A DNA stretch of 64,000 nucleotides from Dolomedes plantarius (taxonomy: Eukaryota > Arthropoda > Arachnida > Araneae > Dolomedidae), in NCBI GenBank assembly GCA_907164885.2, contig OU015501.1, forward strand, positions 21,292,631-21,356,630, given 5' to 3'. Below, one piece after another: positions 35,088 through 47,122 of the stretch. The position numbers were made by a program, and so were the translations under genes. The first letter of the stretch is position 1. The number at the start of each line of letters is the position of its first letter. The notes under the pieces are model-generated. The model did no database searches. It saw only the letters and a program-made list of their open reading frames with translations, and was not told the origin of the DNA.

Positions 35088-36070
35088 TATTTATAATAAA
35101 TACAACGATCAATGTATGCATTTGATGTAAAAAAACGAAAAAATATATTTATGAAAAAATCGTAAGGGATATTTTTATAGACAAAATAATGTAGAAGAAA
35201 ATATTCAAATTAAATCTAATAAAACATTCTAAAGAATATAGTACAGTTAATATAGTACAGTTTGAGAAACATTTCTTTTACTGTATTTTAATATTTTTTG
35301 GGATAATGTCCAATAGTCTGCCGCATTAGGAAGAAAAAAAATATATACATTTTTTGTCTATTTCGTTGTTATGCACGTGACGCAAAAATAGTTTAAAGTA
35401 TCACAAAAAGAAAAGAAACCACGTGATCAACATTTAATAAATTAAATTCTAAAAATGAAACAGTGGAGGGCCCGACCCATGTACTGTAGTTACCACTACT
35501 CTTCCTGAAGCTCCTGAAGCTCTAAAACTGAATCTTTAAAAATTCACCAAAAATCAGAAAATGAAGGTAAAGATTCGAAAAATATTTCATTTTAGGAATT
35601 TTTAGGATATTTCTTGTGATACAAATTTTATAACCCTCGGATTATTATTTTAAATCCAAACTTTAAAGAATGTTACAAAAACAGCTTAGAAATTTAACTT
35701 AAAAAAATCTAAGAAGAATTTTTCAAAATCTCTCTTAGTGCACCCCTAACACTATGAGAAGAATCGCCAAAATTTCAGCCCTTTGGGTCAGCGGTTTGGT
35801 CTGTGCGTTATATGTCAGTCAGTCAATCAGTCAGATACGGAACTGTTTTATATATACAGATTATACTTTCCTCTCGAACAGAATACGTATATAAAAATAT
35901 TTTTCAACTTGTAACATCTTTAAATGAAAAATACCGAACACCTCAATGGTTTATATTTCGCGCGTGTTCATTTATGAATTAAAATTATGAAACAACTAAG
36001 TTAAAGTTTTTGTATTAATTATTTAGCGTTACTGGAAAATTTACTTAGAGCGCAATGTAATACATTTAAA

Positions 36071-36190
36071 ATGAATGTTGACGAAAGTCCCATTGCTAAA
36101 AAGCGTCGTAAGGCCAATAAACGGAAATGTAGATGGCTTTCAAGACAAAGTCAGGAATCGCTAAACCGAATACGTGCAGTAGACTGTTAA
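36071..36190 (+). pseudogene. Short basic peptide frame, perhaps Helitron remnant
   Basis: An ATG frame of 39 codons (MNVDESPIAKKRRKANKRKC, then RWLSRQSQE) stands out by its clustered Arg/Lys codons. Such basic repeats open some arthropod Helitron replicase proteins, and Helitron-like ends lie on both sides (35861 and 36461). The match is by memory of style, not by a diagnostic motif. It may be chance. Confidence 0.25.
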
Positions 36191-36434
36191 CAGACAGAAT
36201 TTAATATTTCATAATTAATACATGTAATAGAATTAAGTAAAGTGATGCCATTATGTGGAGTTCAGATTTTATTTATATTTAAAAAAATTGCATCTTAAAT
36301 GGATCATAACAGTGCTGATATTGCATAATTTTAAATAATTATAAATGTGTATAATTTAAATAAAAGAAAATAGAGAAGTTATTAAGTATACAAATAATAT
36401 TGACTTTGCATATGTAAATTAATTAAAATTAACA

Positions 36435-36461
36435 CGTCATTTTTGACGGGCTAACCACTGG
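36435..36461 (+). repeat. Helitron-like 3' terminus
   Basis: CGTCA-TTTT-TGACG forms a hairpin (36435-36448), followed ten bases later by CTGG and then T. This is the Helitron 3' end layout (hairpin, short spacer, CTRR, T) and resembles the end of the Helitron at 51303. The matching 5' end was not identified. Confidence 0.5.
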
Positions 36462-37836
36462 TTCTTTAATATTCTCCTGTTCTATATAATAGGCGGCTTT
36501 CTATAACTCAAACATTTTTCGGAACTGAATGTTTTTATTTCGCTGCGGAGTTCCAAATATATCCTACCTCCACACATAGCAAGTTATCCATCCTTACGTC
36601 TTATCTCTATGTTCGTCTGTTAATCCTTCTTAGGCCCCTTTTTCATTTTATAATTGTTCTACTCGTACTTACGCTACCAGTGAGCTTCTCCATTTATTTA
36701 AGGTTAAAAAAGTAATTAGAATTAAAAAGTATTTTAACGTAATAAATAAGAAATTCTATATATTCTTTGTTTTACTTCACATATAACTTCCTACTTAATT
36801 AAAAGATAAAGAGAAAAATAACCTACGAGCTCTAAGAAGTTGTCAAGGATACATTTTGTTTTACTATGACAAAAAAAGATTCCTCCAGAAGCAATTCTTT
36901 TTTTCTTTAAATATATTCATTGCAAATAGCAAGTAAGTGTCTGTAAAGAATGCATTGAAATCTACAGAGCCGATAATTTTAACTAAATAAAGGCTAATTA
37001 AAAAATACTGTATTATTAGTCACGCAAAACTTCATATGTAAAAGAATTTTCATTAGTCATGAATTTTAATTTTTTTGTCATAATATCATAGTTTTAAATA
37101 TTTAAATCCTACCTTTTAAAGGAAAATCTATAAATTGAGCCTTATTTGTTTGGCATTATTAGTTTAGCAAAATGCAAACTGACAAAAACTATTTTTCAAC
37201 GCGACTTTTCAGCATTCGCCACTTTCATATCGCGATTTTGCTATCATTTTTATTGTAGGAACACCATATACAGTGGCGGATCATCGCACAGGATCGCGTC
37301 TTTGAGGCCTCCAGTTGTCCGTGACCTCCAAAAATTAGCAGCGTCAAAAAGAGATACATTCTGCGAACCTCAGGCACAGATACTATATTTATATAAACAA
37401 TTATCAATTTGTAGAACGAGAAACTGCTTAGTTTTTCCTATTTAATAACTGACTTGTAGGTATAAAAATCTGCAGGGGTCAAACTTACGATTATGCAGCC
37501 AATACGGCTGGAAAATACAGCGGTTTCCAGACTAGCAGATAACATCATATTTATATAGCAACCTATGAACTAGACCTACCTTAAATCTAATTAATTGGAA
37601 ACTGTGCTGCGTAATCCTGATCTTGCACATTGAATCATTTTGACTTTCTTCAAAATTTATGAGTATATTTCTCGTCGTTTACTCGGCTATAGAATATGCT
37701 CATAAATAACTTGACATGCATTCAATCTCAATATATAAAAAGAATAACTGGCACTAGTTGGGCATCAAGAGCACACGAAGTTTCAGCATTAAAATCAAAT
37801 TATCAAAATAATTAAGAAGCTCTAATTCAAATAAGT
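36462..37836. other. AT-rich non-coding DNA
   Basis: Only a hAT-like CAGTGGCGGATC motif at 37271 without a partner. The open frame 37146-37445 shows no domain. Confidence 0.45.
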
Positions 37837-38475
37837 ATGTCCGACAATGAAAAACCAATGACTAAATTGAAGGCAAAGACATTACCAGTATGTTTTAATG
37901 AATATGAAACCGCTTTACTAACAGTTTTATGGGAGATGTTTTTGCAACCAATAAAATAGTACCAGCAAATCATTATAAGACATTAAGTACAATTTTTTGT
38001 TAGAGACTAATCTTTTTAAATCCCTTCCAGAATTTTTCATGGGTGTCAGAAATAAATTCGAGGAAATTGAGAACGATGATAATTTTTTAACAGAAAAGGT
38101 TACCGAGATTAAAAGAAGAAACTGCAGTTTGAAACAACTCGTAATGACACACATTTTATTGTAAAACAAAATTTCGTAATAAATGTGCATAATGTTATTT
38201 GCGAAGCCCTCCTTTCTGAAATATCTAGGACACCCGCCAGTTACACTGATGTACTGCAGAATTTTCAATTATTTTTCGATTTGAAAATGACCGTTGTTTA
38301 ATTTAATGAAAGTGTAGACGGAATAACTGCAAAATATTATAAAGATATTGACATGAAATATTTTAAGAATGAAATTCTTCATTTCACTGCATTCATTGAG
38401 AGGAGAAAATATCAGCAGTCCCGCTCACATGTGAAAGTTATTAATTGGGGGTTTGCAGTCCCCATTTCCAAATGA
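37837..38475 (+). pseudogene. Decayed gene of unknown family
   Basis: I do not recognise this protein. The evidence for past coding is a chain of plus-strand blocks with few stops: an ATG frame 37837-37959 (MSDNEKPMTKL start, stop TAG), an overlapping frame up to about 38003 (KIVPANHYKTLS), a block about 38008-38164 (LPEFFMGVRNKFEEIEN), and then one frame from about 38119 to 38475 with a single TAA at 38298. The last frame reads INVHNVICEALLSEISRTP and later YKDIDMKYFKNEILHFTAF, with ordinary amino-acid composition rather than the Lys/Asn/Ile mix of random AT-rich DNA. It might derive from a virus-like or mobile element or from a host gene; I cannot say. No repeat ends were seen around it. 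Confidence 0.4.
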
Positions 38476-39858
38476 AGAAACAATTCTAAAAAATTTTTTT
38501 TACTATACCTATTTGTAATGCTAGCGGTAAACGTTAATTGAGTTATTCAAACATGTTAAAAAATTTTACGAAATTCATTAACTCAGTTGTATTTAACTAA
38601 TTTGTCAGTAATGTTCATAGAAAACGGTGTATCTCAGTTATTAGATTATGAATATATTATTGATAAATTCGCTAAACATGAAGCGAGAAACGTTTCAATT
38701 TAGATTTTTATATTTACAATTCTGATGTATGTACATAATTGTTTTAATATTACAAAATTGTTAAGTAATTTTTAATAAATTTACATGAATTTTCTGCAAT
38801 TCATAAGATACACGATGTAATTTTTCCTATTCTTTCTTTATAAATAAAAAATAATATATTTTTCATTTTATTTTAAATGCCAAAATAAACAGAAATGAGT
38901 TATGAAGATCAAATCTGTGACTGCAAAAGGATAAAATTAAATTAATTTTTAAAGGAAAGGATAAATTGATCAGTACTTTTTATTAAGAAATAAATTAATT
39001 TGATAGCGTTACTTAGTAATAGCATTTGAATTTAGAACAAGAGGGCTTAGAAACTAGTTAGCGCTTGGGGCCCTCAAAGTGCTTGATTCACCATTGACTA
39101 TATAAGAGAACCGACATCACTGCATATGGGGGGGGGGGAGGGGCAGTAAAACATCCTAGCCGAACCCGAGTCTACTCAGTGGAAGCTTGTGACGCTAACC
39201 TCTATAAATTTACAAAAACTCTGCCAGAGTATCTTTGAAGATAACGTCATCAAACAACCTTGCAAGTTCCTGCTCTTATTTCCAAAAGCTAATGGCTTCC
39301 TAGCTAATAGCCGTTGAAGTTATTAAAACAACTACGAAAATGTTGTTTTCTAAAAAATATTTCAAATAGTATTAAAATTCTCACCTCTAATGTTATAAAT
39401 ATTTCGAGTAACAGTCAATTTAATAGTTAAAAAACTTATGAAATCTAAAATAAATCATGAGTTTGAAATAAGTTACATACAATTTTTCCATCTCAAGCAT
39501 GGGATCAACGACTGTAAATCTCATAAAATACCACGAAAAGAGCGAGATGTGTTGCCTTGTTTTTAGTTTTTAACCAGTTTTTACATAAACCTTTCCTGTC
39601 GCAACTTTTACAAAGTCTTTTGGAATAACGCCTCATATTCCTTCCGTTCGGAGGAATAAACAAAGGACAAAGAACGGAATTGTAGGCAAATTAGGAAAAA
39701 GTGAGAGGCACGATAACAGAATGTGTTTCAAGATAGGTGATTCTTCCGACGCTGGTAATAGGCTCAGTGAAATAACTGTCTGAAGAAGATTGCTGACTCT
39801 TCGGACACGGTCGTGCTAATAGGATAGGAAAGCCGATTTCGGAGAACCTTTCTGTAAG
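38476..39858. other. AT-rich non-coding DNA
   Basis: A G-run near 39128 and nothing else of note. Confidence 0.5.
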
Positions 39859-39866
39859 GATTAGAT

Positions 39867-40702
39867 CATAGGTGTCCAACCTTTTGGCTTACCTGATCCG
39901 CTTTCAGGGAAGAAGAAGAATTGTCTTTGGCCGCATATAAAATAAATAACAAAGTTAATGTAGAGAAGTAACAAAAGGTGAATTGATTGTTGTTTCTTAT
40001 GCTCCCTGGCTGGAATGTAATTCGAGACCATGTCCATATAGGCTTCGGGTTGAAGTGTGCGGATCCGGTTTGAATAGCGCCACAAGGGTCGGAGTCCGTC
40101 TTAGCTAGTTGCCACCTCAATTTTGACCGAGCAACCCCAGGGGTGACATCTGAGGGATCGTACCCTCTCCCACCCTCTCTGACCTATATAGAGGGACTTT
40201 CCGATCTACTGATTTAACTTGCCCATATCCTTCCTAGACACAGAGGTATTTTAGTGGTGGGCGCCGGGATTCGATCCGAGCACCCTCAGCACCGAAAGCC
40301 AGCGCGCTTTACCACAAGGCCACCTTGGTCCTAGTCAGCTTTACCACTTTACCACAAGGCCTTGGCTAAGTTATATTGAAAAAGAGGGTATCATAGACAT
40401 AATATAAGTGGTATATTTAACCATATTTTTGAGAAACTAATGTATCAGTGTCTGGTACCATGGAAGTGGTTGTAATTCTTAGTGAGCTCTTAAGGTGCTC
40501 GTCATGTCTAATTTTACTCTTCGTAAGCTTTGAAAATTGATCACAATTAAATGTAGTGCCGAAAAGCGATGGCATGAATGGCAGGAAGCGAGGGATAATT
40601 TTCCTGGTAAGATAGGTCTTATAAGTTTATGATCCTGTGGGGCCGTATAACTAGCTGGAAGGGGCCAAATGCGGCCCGCGGGCCGCGGGTTGGACATGCC
40701 TG
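39867..40702. mobile_element. Non-autonomous hAT-type element containing a SINE
   Basis: The left end CATAGGTGTCCAACC and the right end (read inward CAGGCATGTCCAACCC) are inverted copies. The flanking octamers GATTAGAT (39859-39866) and GTTTAGAT (40703-40710) agree at seven of eight positions, as expected of a hAT duplication. The right end has the GC-rich GCGGCCCGCGGGCCGC stretch common in such repeats. No transposase is encoded. Confidence 0.75.
40110..40332 (-). mobile_element. tRNA-derived SINE
   Basis: On the minus strand the head has an A-box-like TGGCCTTGTGGTAAAGCGC (about 40305-40323) and a B-box GGATCGAATCCC (about 40268-40279). The head is shared with the SINE at 48642-48876, including TCGGTGCTxAGGGT. 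The tail end is uncertain. Confidence 0.6.
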
Positions 40703-42733
40703 GTTTAGATTCAAAGTTAAAGGAGTGGTCTGCCTGAATATGTGTTGTATTGACAAAATAAATAAAATTTTCTTAAACTGTATTCGATTATTAAAAAATT
40801 GTTTTGTTTTTAGTCCAGATATTATTTAGATCTTACCATAAGAACTTTGAATTAGTACACTTGACTAGTTAGAGTTTAAGAAATTAAATTTACAAAGTAA
40901 TGGGTGGCTGGGGTGAAGGAGGTATAAAGAAAACCCCTTTAAAAAATAAACTTCTGTATTCAGTGAGAGAAATGATCATCTGCCATTTTTTCCCCTCTCT
41001 GACACTTATATTGAATGCTGTTATGTTTTATGAAAGAAAAAGTTTCTGAAACTTATTGCAAACTGCTTTGCGTTATTTTGGATTCAGGTTACTTTTATTT
41101 TACAGCCATAAGACTCCGCAAACTATTCCGAAGTCAAACTTTTCTTGCGACTGCAGATGTCTCCAAGCAGATCTCATTTTACAAAATTTTAATTTGTTCT
41201 AGTAGATACTCACAAGTTCGTTGACTGATTTTTCGAGCTTTTAAACGCGTCAATATTTTTTTAATTAAAAACTGAAATATTTTCTATAAAACGTTTTTAC
41301 AGTTACAAAAATATATAAGTAATCAGAAAACCTTAGCAAAATCGACTTGCATTTTTCTTTTTTCCTCTTGGACAGTTCATTTATAATTCATAAAAGTTGG
41401 ATTTCAGTAATCATGACACGTAAAATTAAGAATAAATAATTAATAGAAAGAGACTAATTATAAAATAAATAATTGCTGAAAATTGAGTGTTTATTTTTTT
41501 TTTCAGAAACATGGCAAAAAGATATCAGCAGATTCTAAACGATTTAGACAGGGACTTGGAATGAATGTAAATTTAATGAAAAGTGACTATAGTTATTATT
41601 TTACAGAACTTTCAATGTTGTTCTATTACGATTTCATATTCCATAATTCCCTTCAAAATCGCTCGGTTTATTTAATTATAGACTCTTTTCATGAGTTTTT
41701 GTACACCAGCTAAGTGTAGTCTTTGAAACTGTACAGGGGAAGTAGGTCCACTCGTGTTCAAGTTCAATTTTCTTACTTGAATTCATTCTGGCTAATCACC
41801 CTTTCAGTAAGTTTTAACGTCCAAATCTACTCTTCGTTAGATTTCGTTTTCATAACAAATTGGTAAATAATAGATACAGAATTAAATATATTATGTTATA
41901 AAGTTCAATGGTAGTATTATTGTTTTCTCCATTTTTCCCTCGTTTGCTCTTTAGATACAAAGATTTGAACATATGTTTATTCTTGGCTTATAAACTGACA
42001 GAACAAATCCTGTTCTATGGTCAAATACACTAATTTATAAATAAACTTTGAGACGAGCCGAAGCCACAATCTAAGTTACTCATACAAGTTGTAATTATGT
42101 GATTGATTTCATTGCTAAAAGTATAAGGTAAATAAGTATCCACGACAGTCTGTTACGGGGCTCAGAGATTTCAATGTCTCGTCATGCCTTAGTTTATTAT
42201 TTTTTGTTCATTATTTTTCTGGTAGTCCAAGCTAAAAAAAAAATTCTGTTCCATGTTTATAGACTATATCAAATGTTTTCTCAATTCAGATTTCATTCTC
42301 TTTATTCCTGTGTATTATGAACATACTTCTCTAAATTAACTATTGTGTGAATTCTTCTTCTTTTCCCAATTAAGTTTGATAAAAAAATGCGTTTATCTGA
42401 AAAGTTGTACTTTTCTTTTCAAATAATAAAACTTCAACTGAAATTTGATACAACATTGATCGCAGACCTTCGATCATCTCGTTATTCAGGTATTTCAATT
42501 CACCGATTTTGTCTTTTTGCAGAATCCAAATGGATTCTTATATGTCCTCGGGGATTCGAAGTCTTTTTATAGATTTTCCTATGAGTTATTTCTTTGTTTA
42601 TTTGCAGGGCAACAGATTGAAAGCAAATTTGCTCTGAGACTTTTTTCTTTTGTATTTAAAAACATGTTTGGGAAATAAAATAAAAAAATGCTTTCTTCCA
42701 TAATAGACATATTTATAATAACGGCAAAATTAA
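40703..42733. other. AT-rich non-coding DNA
   Basis: Nothing recognised. Confidence 0.5.
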
Positions 42734-42735
42734 TA

Positions 42736-43030
42736 CAGGGTGTCCAGGCTAAAGGTATCCAAAAGTTATGGCTTATTTTTACAGAACTACCCATTAGAAT
42801 TTTTAAAAAATTATTTAAATAGAAGGAACATCTCACCCAGTTTTAATATCAATCATCGATTTCCATCATAGTAACATAGATTTTGATGTGTGCACCTTTT
42901 GTAGCACGACAAACATCTAAATGGTAATTCAGTTCTCTCCAAGTGTTTCGTAGCATAGCAGGTGTTATTACACGAATTGCTTGAATGATACGCTTCTTCA
43001 ACACATCCGCAGTTTCAAATTTTTGTTTAT
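42736..43030 (-). mobile_element. 3' remnant of a mariner/Tc1-type transposon
   Basis: CAGGGTGTCCAGGC preceded by TA (42734-42735) is a terminal repeat of a kind common in arthropod DNA transposons. Inside it on the minus strand lies the end of a transposase gene. The 5' part of the element is missing beyond about 43030, where a Helitron-like piece begins. Confidence 0.65.
42853..43023 (-). pseudogene. C-terminal end of a mariner/Tc1-type transposase
   Basis: Read on the minus strand this is an uninterrupted frame of about 56 codons ending in TGA. It reads KRIIQAIRVITPAMLRNTWR, then LNYHLDVCRATKGAHIK. The pattern TPxMLRNTWREx(8)CRATKGAHI is the usual C-terminus of a group of arthropod Tc1/mariner-type transposases. 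The catalytic core is absent, so this is a truncated copy. The stop codon is about 115 bases from the terminal repeat at 42736, a normal distance. Confidence 0.7.
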
Positions 43031-43035
43031 ACAGA

Positions 43036-43091
43036 GTAGTTTTCTCTCACGGACTGCCTAAAAAGTCGGCTTATCAACTTAAATATATAGA
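43036..43091 (-). repeat. Helitron 5'-terminal fragment
   Basis: These 56 bases match the 5' end of the Helitron at 51303-51898 (TCTATATATTTAAGTTG then AAGCCGACTTTTTxGGCAGT, minus strand) with about three differences. The rest of that Helitron is not present here. Confidence 0.6.
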
Positions 43092-46000
43092 TTCTTTTGC
43101 AAACCTCGCCAAAGTAAATACGTAATAACTGTATGCTTCTTTTAGGCTTTTCACTCTGCACTTTGACTGACCCAAGCAGCTCTTCCTGCAACTTGGAATC
43201 CGACTTGAGCTAGCATGAATATGTGTTTTGACAACTCACAATGTCACTCGTACTGGTGCCAAGCATTGAAGGCAACAACTCAGATATTCCCCTTAAACAT
43301 GTTTAAATATTGATGCCGGCAACTTCGAATGCTTCTCGTGCAGATATAGACATGCGTGTTGGTATCTTGGAATGCCGTTAGTGCAGGATATTATTATTAT
43401 TTTTTTGACGGGGGGGGGGGGGGACACAGTTAAAGTTAACTTTTGTAAACCACAAACAGTATATCGCCTCCTCTTTCTTTCAAGCCTAAATAAAGGAATT
43501 TTATCTTATCGTCTAGGCAATCGTTTTAAAACAATAAACTCTTTAAAAAGTATGAAAAGTAAAATTTGTTAATTTCGCAAATAAAACAACATATAAATAT
43601 TTAAAGCGATTGTTTTCTTTTCTTATAAAAAAAGTAATGGTAAATTTTTCAAGAGATTTCTCTTTAAAATTCCCGAATAAGTGAAAAGAAATGTTGAAAT
43701 CTTACTCCGAAACAATAAATAAAACCACTAACAAAATTGCTTCTTGAATCGTCAACACATTAGGAAACCACAAGTTTATATTAATGACACAAGAAAAAAC
43801 ATATTTCGTATTTTTTTCCATTCGAGTAAATGACACATGCATACGTTAATGCCAGTCTCTACTTTTTATTATAAGAATTTTTATCAATTATTTAAACTAG
43901 ATAAATTTTTAAGGAAATGTTCAAAAATTGATAATTTTACTTAATCAGACCAAAATCTTCTCTCAGTATTCAGAATTAGTAATAAGGTACTTCTTTGTAG
44001 TATTTTGTATTGTCATAAAATGAAATCCCTTACATTTTTTTTAATTCACTGAAAAATTATAATAGCGAACATTAAAATTTGTGTTCTTCAAAACATATGC
44101 TCTTCTAACGCTGTGTGACTATTGATAAAGAAATTCAGCAGAGTAATTATAATTTAATCAAATAACAACGCATACCTGTTTACTACATTCATTCAAGTGA
44201 ATTCCACTGGCGACCTGAGAAATAATCAATAACGACGCCATTCAGTCGAAGGTATTCCCGAAAAAAAACTGAATATTTCGTTAAAGGCTGTAGGCTCATC
44301 GGATTATGAGATTCAGTCCAGGAAGCTGGTTTAATAGGAGAAAATTATCACAGAAGTAGTCGGGGGAAAAAATCCTTCTCAACTTTATGGGAATTCCATC
44401 TGTAATCAGGAATTATGATTTTTATCTGATCTACTTGTATTCGAAGCGTCAGTAGGAATGTGTTTAGTTCAGTAATGTTCTTTGATGTAAAATTCCAAAA
44501 ATAGAAGCTAATTACACATCCATGTCAAAGCACAAATAGTAAATATATATTGAATTTATCTCCCCTAAGAACAAAAAGATATTTTTTCATCAACACTGGC
44601 ATGTTAGCGATGATATAATTTTAATTTTAGCTGATCTTTTATTTTTTTGTGTTAAGAAGTGTATATCAAATATTTGTAAATTAAATAAAGCTTCATTGTT
44701 ATTCATACATAAAGTTAATTCATCAACTGTTAGGAAAGGGATAAAAGTTTTAGAAACTGATATAGTATATTTAATCCCTTTTATTGAAAAATCTTCTTTA
44801 CATTTATTATAAGTCTTTACTAATAATCTACAAAATTAGTAAAAGAACAAAAGATATGCACTTTTTCATATGAGATATAAGAGTTTCGTAATTGAAGAGT
44901 TCACAACTTACAGTTTCATAATCACTCTACAGCACTTAATTATATCTCCTCGCTATAGATCCAAGACTAACATTTTCTAGCATAAAATGCATCTCAGAAA
45001 ATATTATGTACTTTATACCAAATATAGTCAGATCGAATCATAAACGATCTTCAAATGCTGAAAAACACCAAAAAGGTAACAAATATATCTTTCGTAGGAA
45101 ACATTGTGGGAAAAGCCTAATTAGATAATTCTGATAGAAAAAATTAATCTCAAAAGGTTACTACCCCCTCTTCCCTGCATATCTTCCATAAAGTCAACTA
45201 GCTTACGACACATTTTATTCAGTGATACTGATTTGTGTCGAAATCTAATGGAATTTTTTATGAATATTTTACACAGAGGCGTCTAGCTCTTTCATCTCAA
45301 CTTACGCTTTATTTAAAAATTCCCCTTTTCCTTTAAACAAATATTTATTGATTGCTGAAGAAGCTAACATTTTATGTACTTCGTTTATCATGCCAAATTT
45401 TTAATATTCGCTCAAGATAAACAGATTTAATATAATATTCCGTAATTATTCGCGTTTGAGCCCACATGTTATTCGCTTGAAAAATTAGAACTCAAGAGGT
45501 GCTTGTGAAGAACAAGTCAGTTGAATAAAAACGTTTCCTAAATCCCAAAATAATTTATTAGGGAATTTATTAGTATTAGGTCAACAGAGTATATCTTTGG
45601 TCAGGCTGGAGTATTAAATGTAATTGTCTCGTGTGACTAACCACAAAGTTTACTTTGAATTGTTTATTAATGTTCTTGTCATCATCCCCGTTCATGGGCG
45701 TATCTTCTAAAATTGTACACCTCCTATCAAAGAAGATGAATATTTCTTTTACAAAAAGGGATCCTTTCAAAGTGTTGTAACAGCTTATATAAGGTTCGCG
45801 GCTGCTGTAAAATAGACTGTAAGCATCAAAGATAACGCAATATTTTTCAGGATATTTTTCTCCTCTTCGACTTTTATTTTTAACTATCTAAATTTTTAAT
45901 GTTAAAATGAAAAACTTTGTGGGCCCACAGTACAATACTATGTAAAAAAAAAATATTCGAATTTCGCGGACAAATACTTCGGCTCTGAAGAAACAGTCAG

Positions 46001-47116
46001 GTTTTTCCATAATTTACTAAAGTTAGTATTTTTATGTTCTAGTAGTCCTGTTTATTTGGCTTCGCGTTGTACGGAAATTTGATCCAAATATTGATTAACA
46101 AATTGAGTTGATCTAGAGTTTCAAGCAAGAAGAGTCTTTTTAGTTTCTTTATAGGTATTATATCATCGACGAAAAACTTTCAGAGAAAATAATAAAAAAA
46201 ACGAAAGGACAAGGAAAATTAGTACATAGTAATGAAAATATCCTTTATGCGTTTTTATAATAAACTTTTTTTTCTTTTGTATAATAAAATGCATGATTTT
46301 CATTATATCAGAATGGAAAACCGTCAATCATAGTAATTACTTCCTTTCTTAAAAATATTACTCAGTCATTTAATTTTCCTTTTGTAAAGAGTCAGTTATT
46401 TTATGTTGCATCAGGCAGACTGACCTCCGACTCACGAAATTTACAAGTGAATCAATAAATTTAGTTTTTTCATTGATTGAGATAAACTTGTTTACAGGTT
46501 TCCGGAGCACTGAGGTTATATTATACAATACACGATCTAAACAGGCCGACACCTACAGTCTAAAGTTGATTCTGTGATTAGAGACTTTAAATGCTGTTAA
46601 AGATTATTAAAGACTTTAAAGATTATAATGAATACAAGGACTGATATCGCACAAGAAAGACTTCAAGCAGTATAATTTTCAGTTATTTATAGCAAATATT
46701 TAAAGGTTCTTACTTTCCATATGTTAAATTACTTTACTCTGTGAGATAGTTCTTTATTTTTATTTGCTGACTAATTTGTTTCTTTCCTATTCACAACTCT
46801 TGCAAACATACAGCAACGTCTCATGGTCTAGTGGGTTTTTTTTTAAAGTAAAAATTAATCGGACCAATTAGAAACGTGGCTCTAGATAGCCTACACAGCA
46901 TCAAACAGGTGTATGAGGGAGAAAATCAGATTATTCTGGAGCAAAAGCAAGCCGAGACTTGAAATCTAAAATGTTGTTCCTGACGTCTAGAGATATACCA
47001 TGGGAAATAGTTAGCCAAGGATAGTAAGATTTTTAATAGGGTTCAGTTTAAGACTCATGGTGGATTCGTTCCAGAAAAAAGATCTTTATTTCCAGCCTAT
47101 CTAGCAAATATACATG
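43092..47116. other. Four kilobases of AT-rich non-coding DNA
   Basis: Apart from a 12-base G-run near 43411 and short frames without motifs, nothing was recognised. Confidence 0.5.
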
Positions 47117-47122
47117 TTAAAA

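Larger units (their letters stand above)
31776..35861 (-). repeat. Diverged tandem duplication, possibly Helitron-derived
   Basis: Copy A (about 31828-32792) and copy B (about 32793-35610) share long blocks, for example TTAGGCTTAACAAGTTAAA at 31857 and 32820, and the AACCACGTGATCA block at 32658 and 35418. Copy B is longer and holds the Tc1 element 33679-35087 and a private insert of about 74 bp (35456-35529). The right edge (35810-35861, read on the minus strand TCTGTATATATAAAACAG followed by TGACTGACTGACATATAACG) resembles arthropod Helitron 5' ends. A hairpin plus CTGG near 31776-31800 could be the 3' end, but the base after it is not T. Confidence 0.5.

Noticed and set aside
37270..37345. 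Possible hAT MITE starting CAGTGGCGGATC
   Set aside because: No inverted partner or 8-bp duplication was found.
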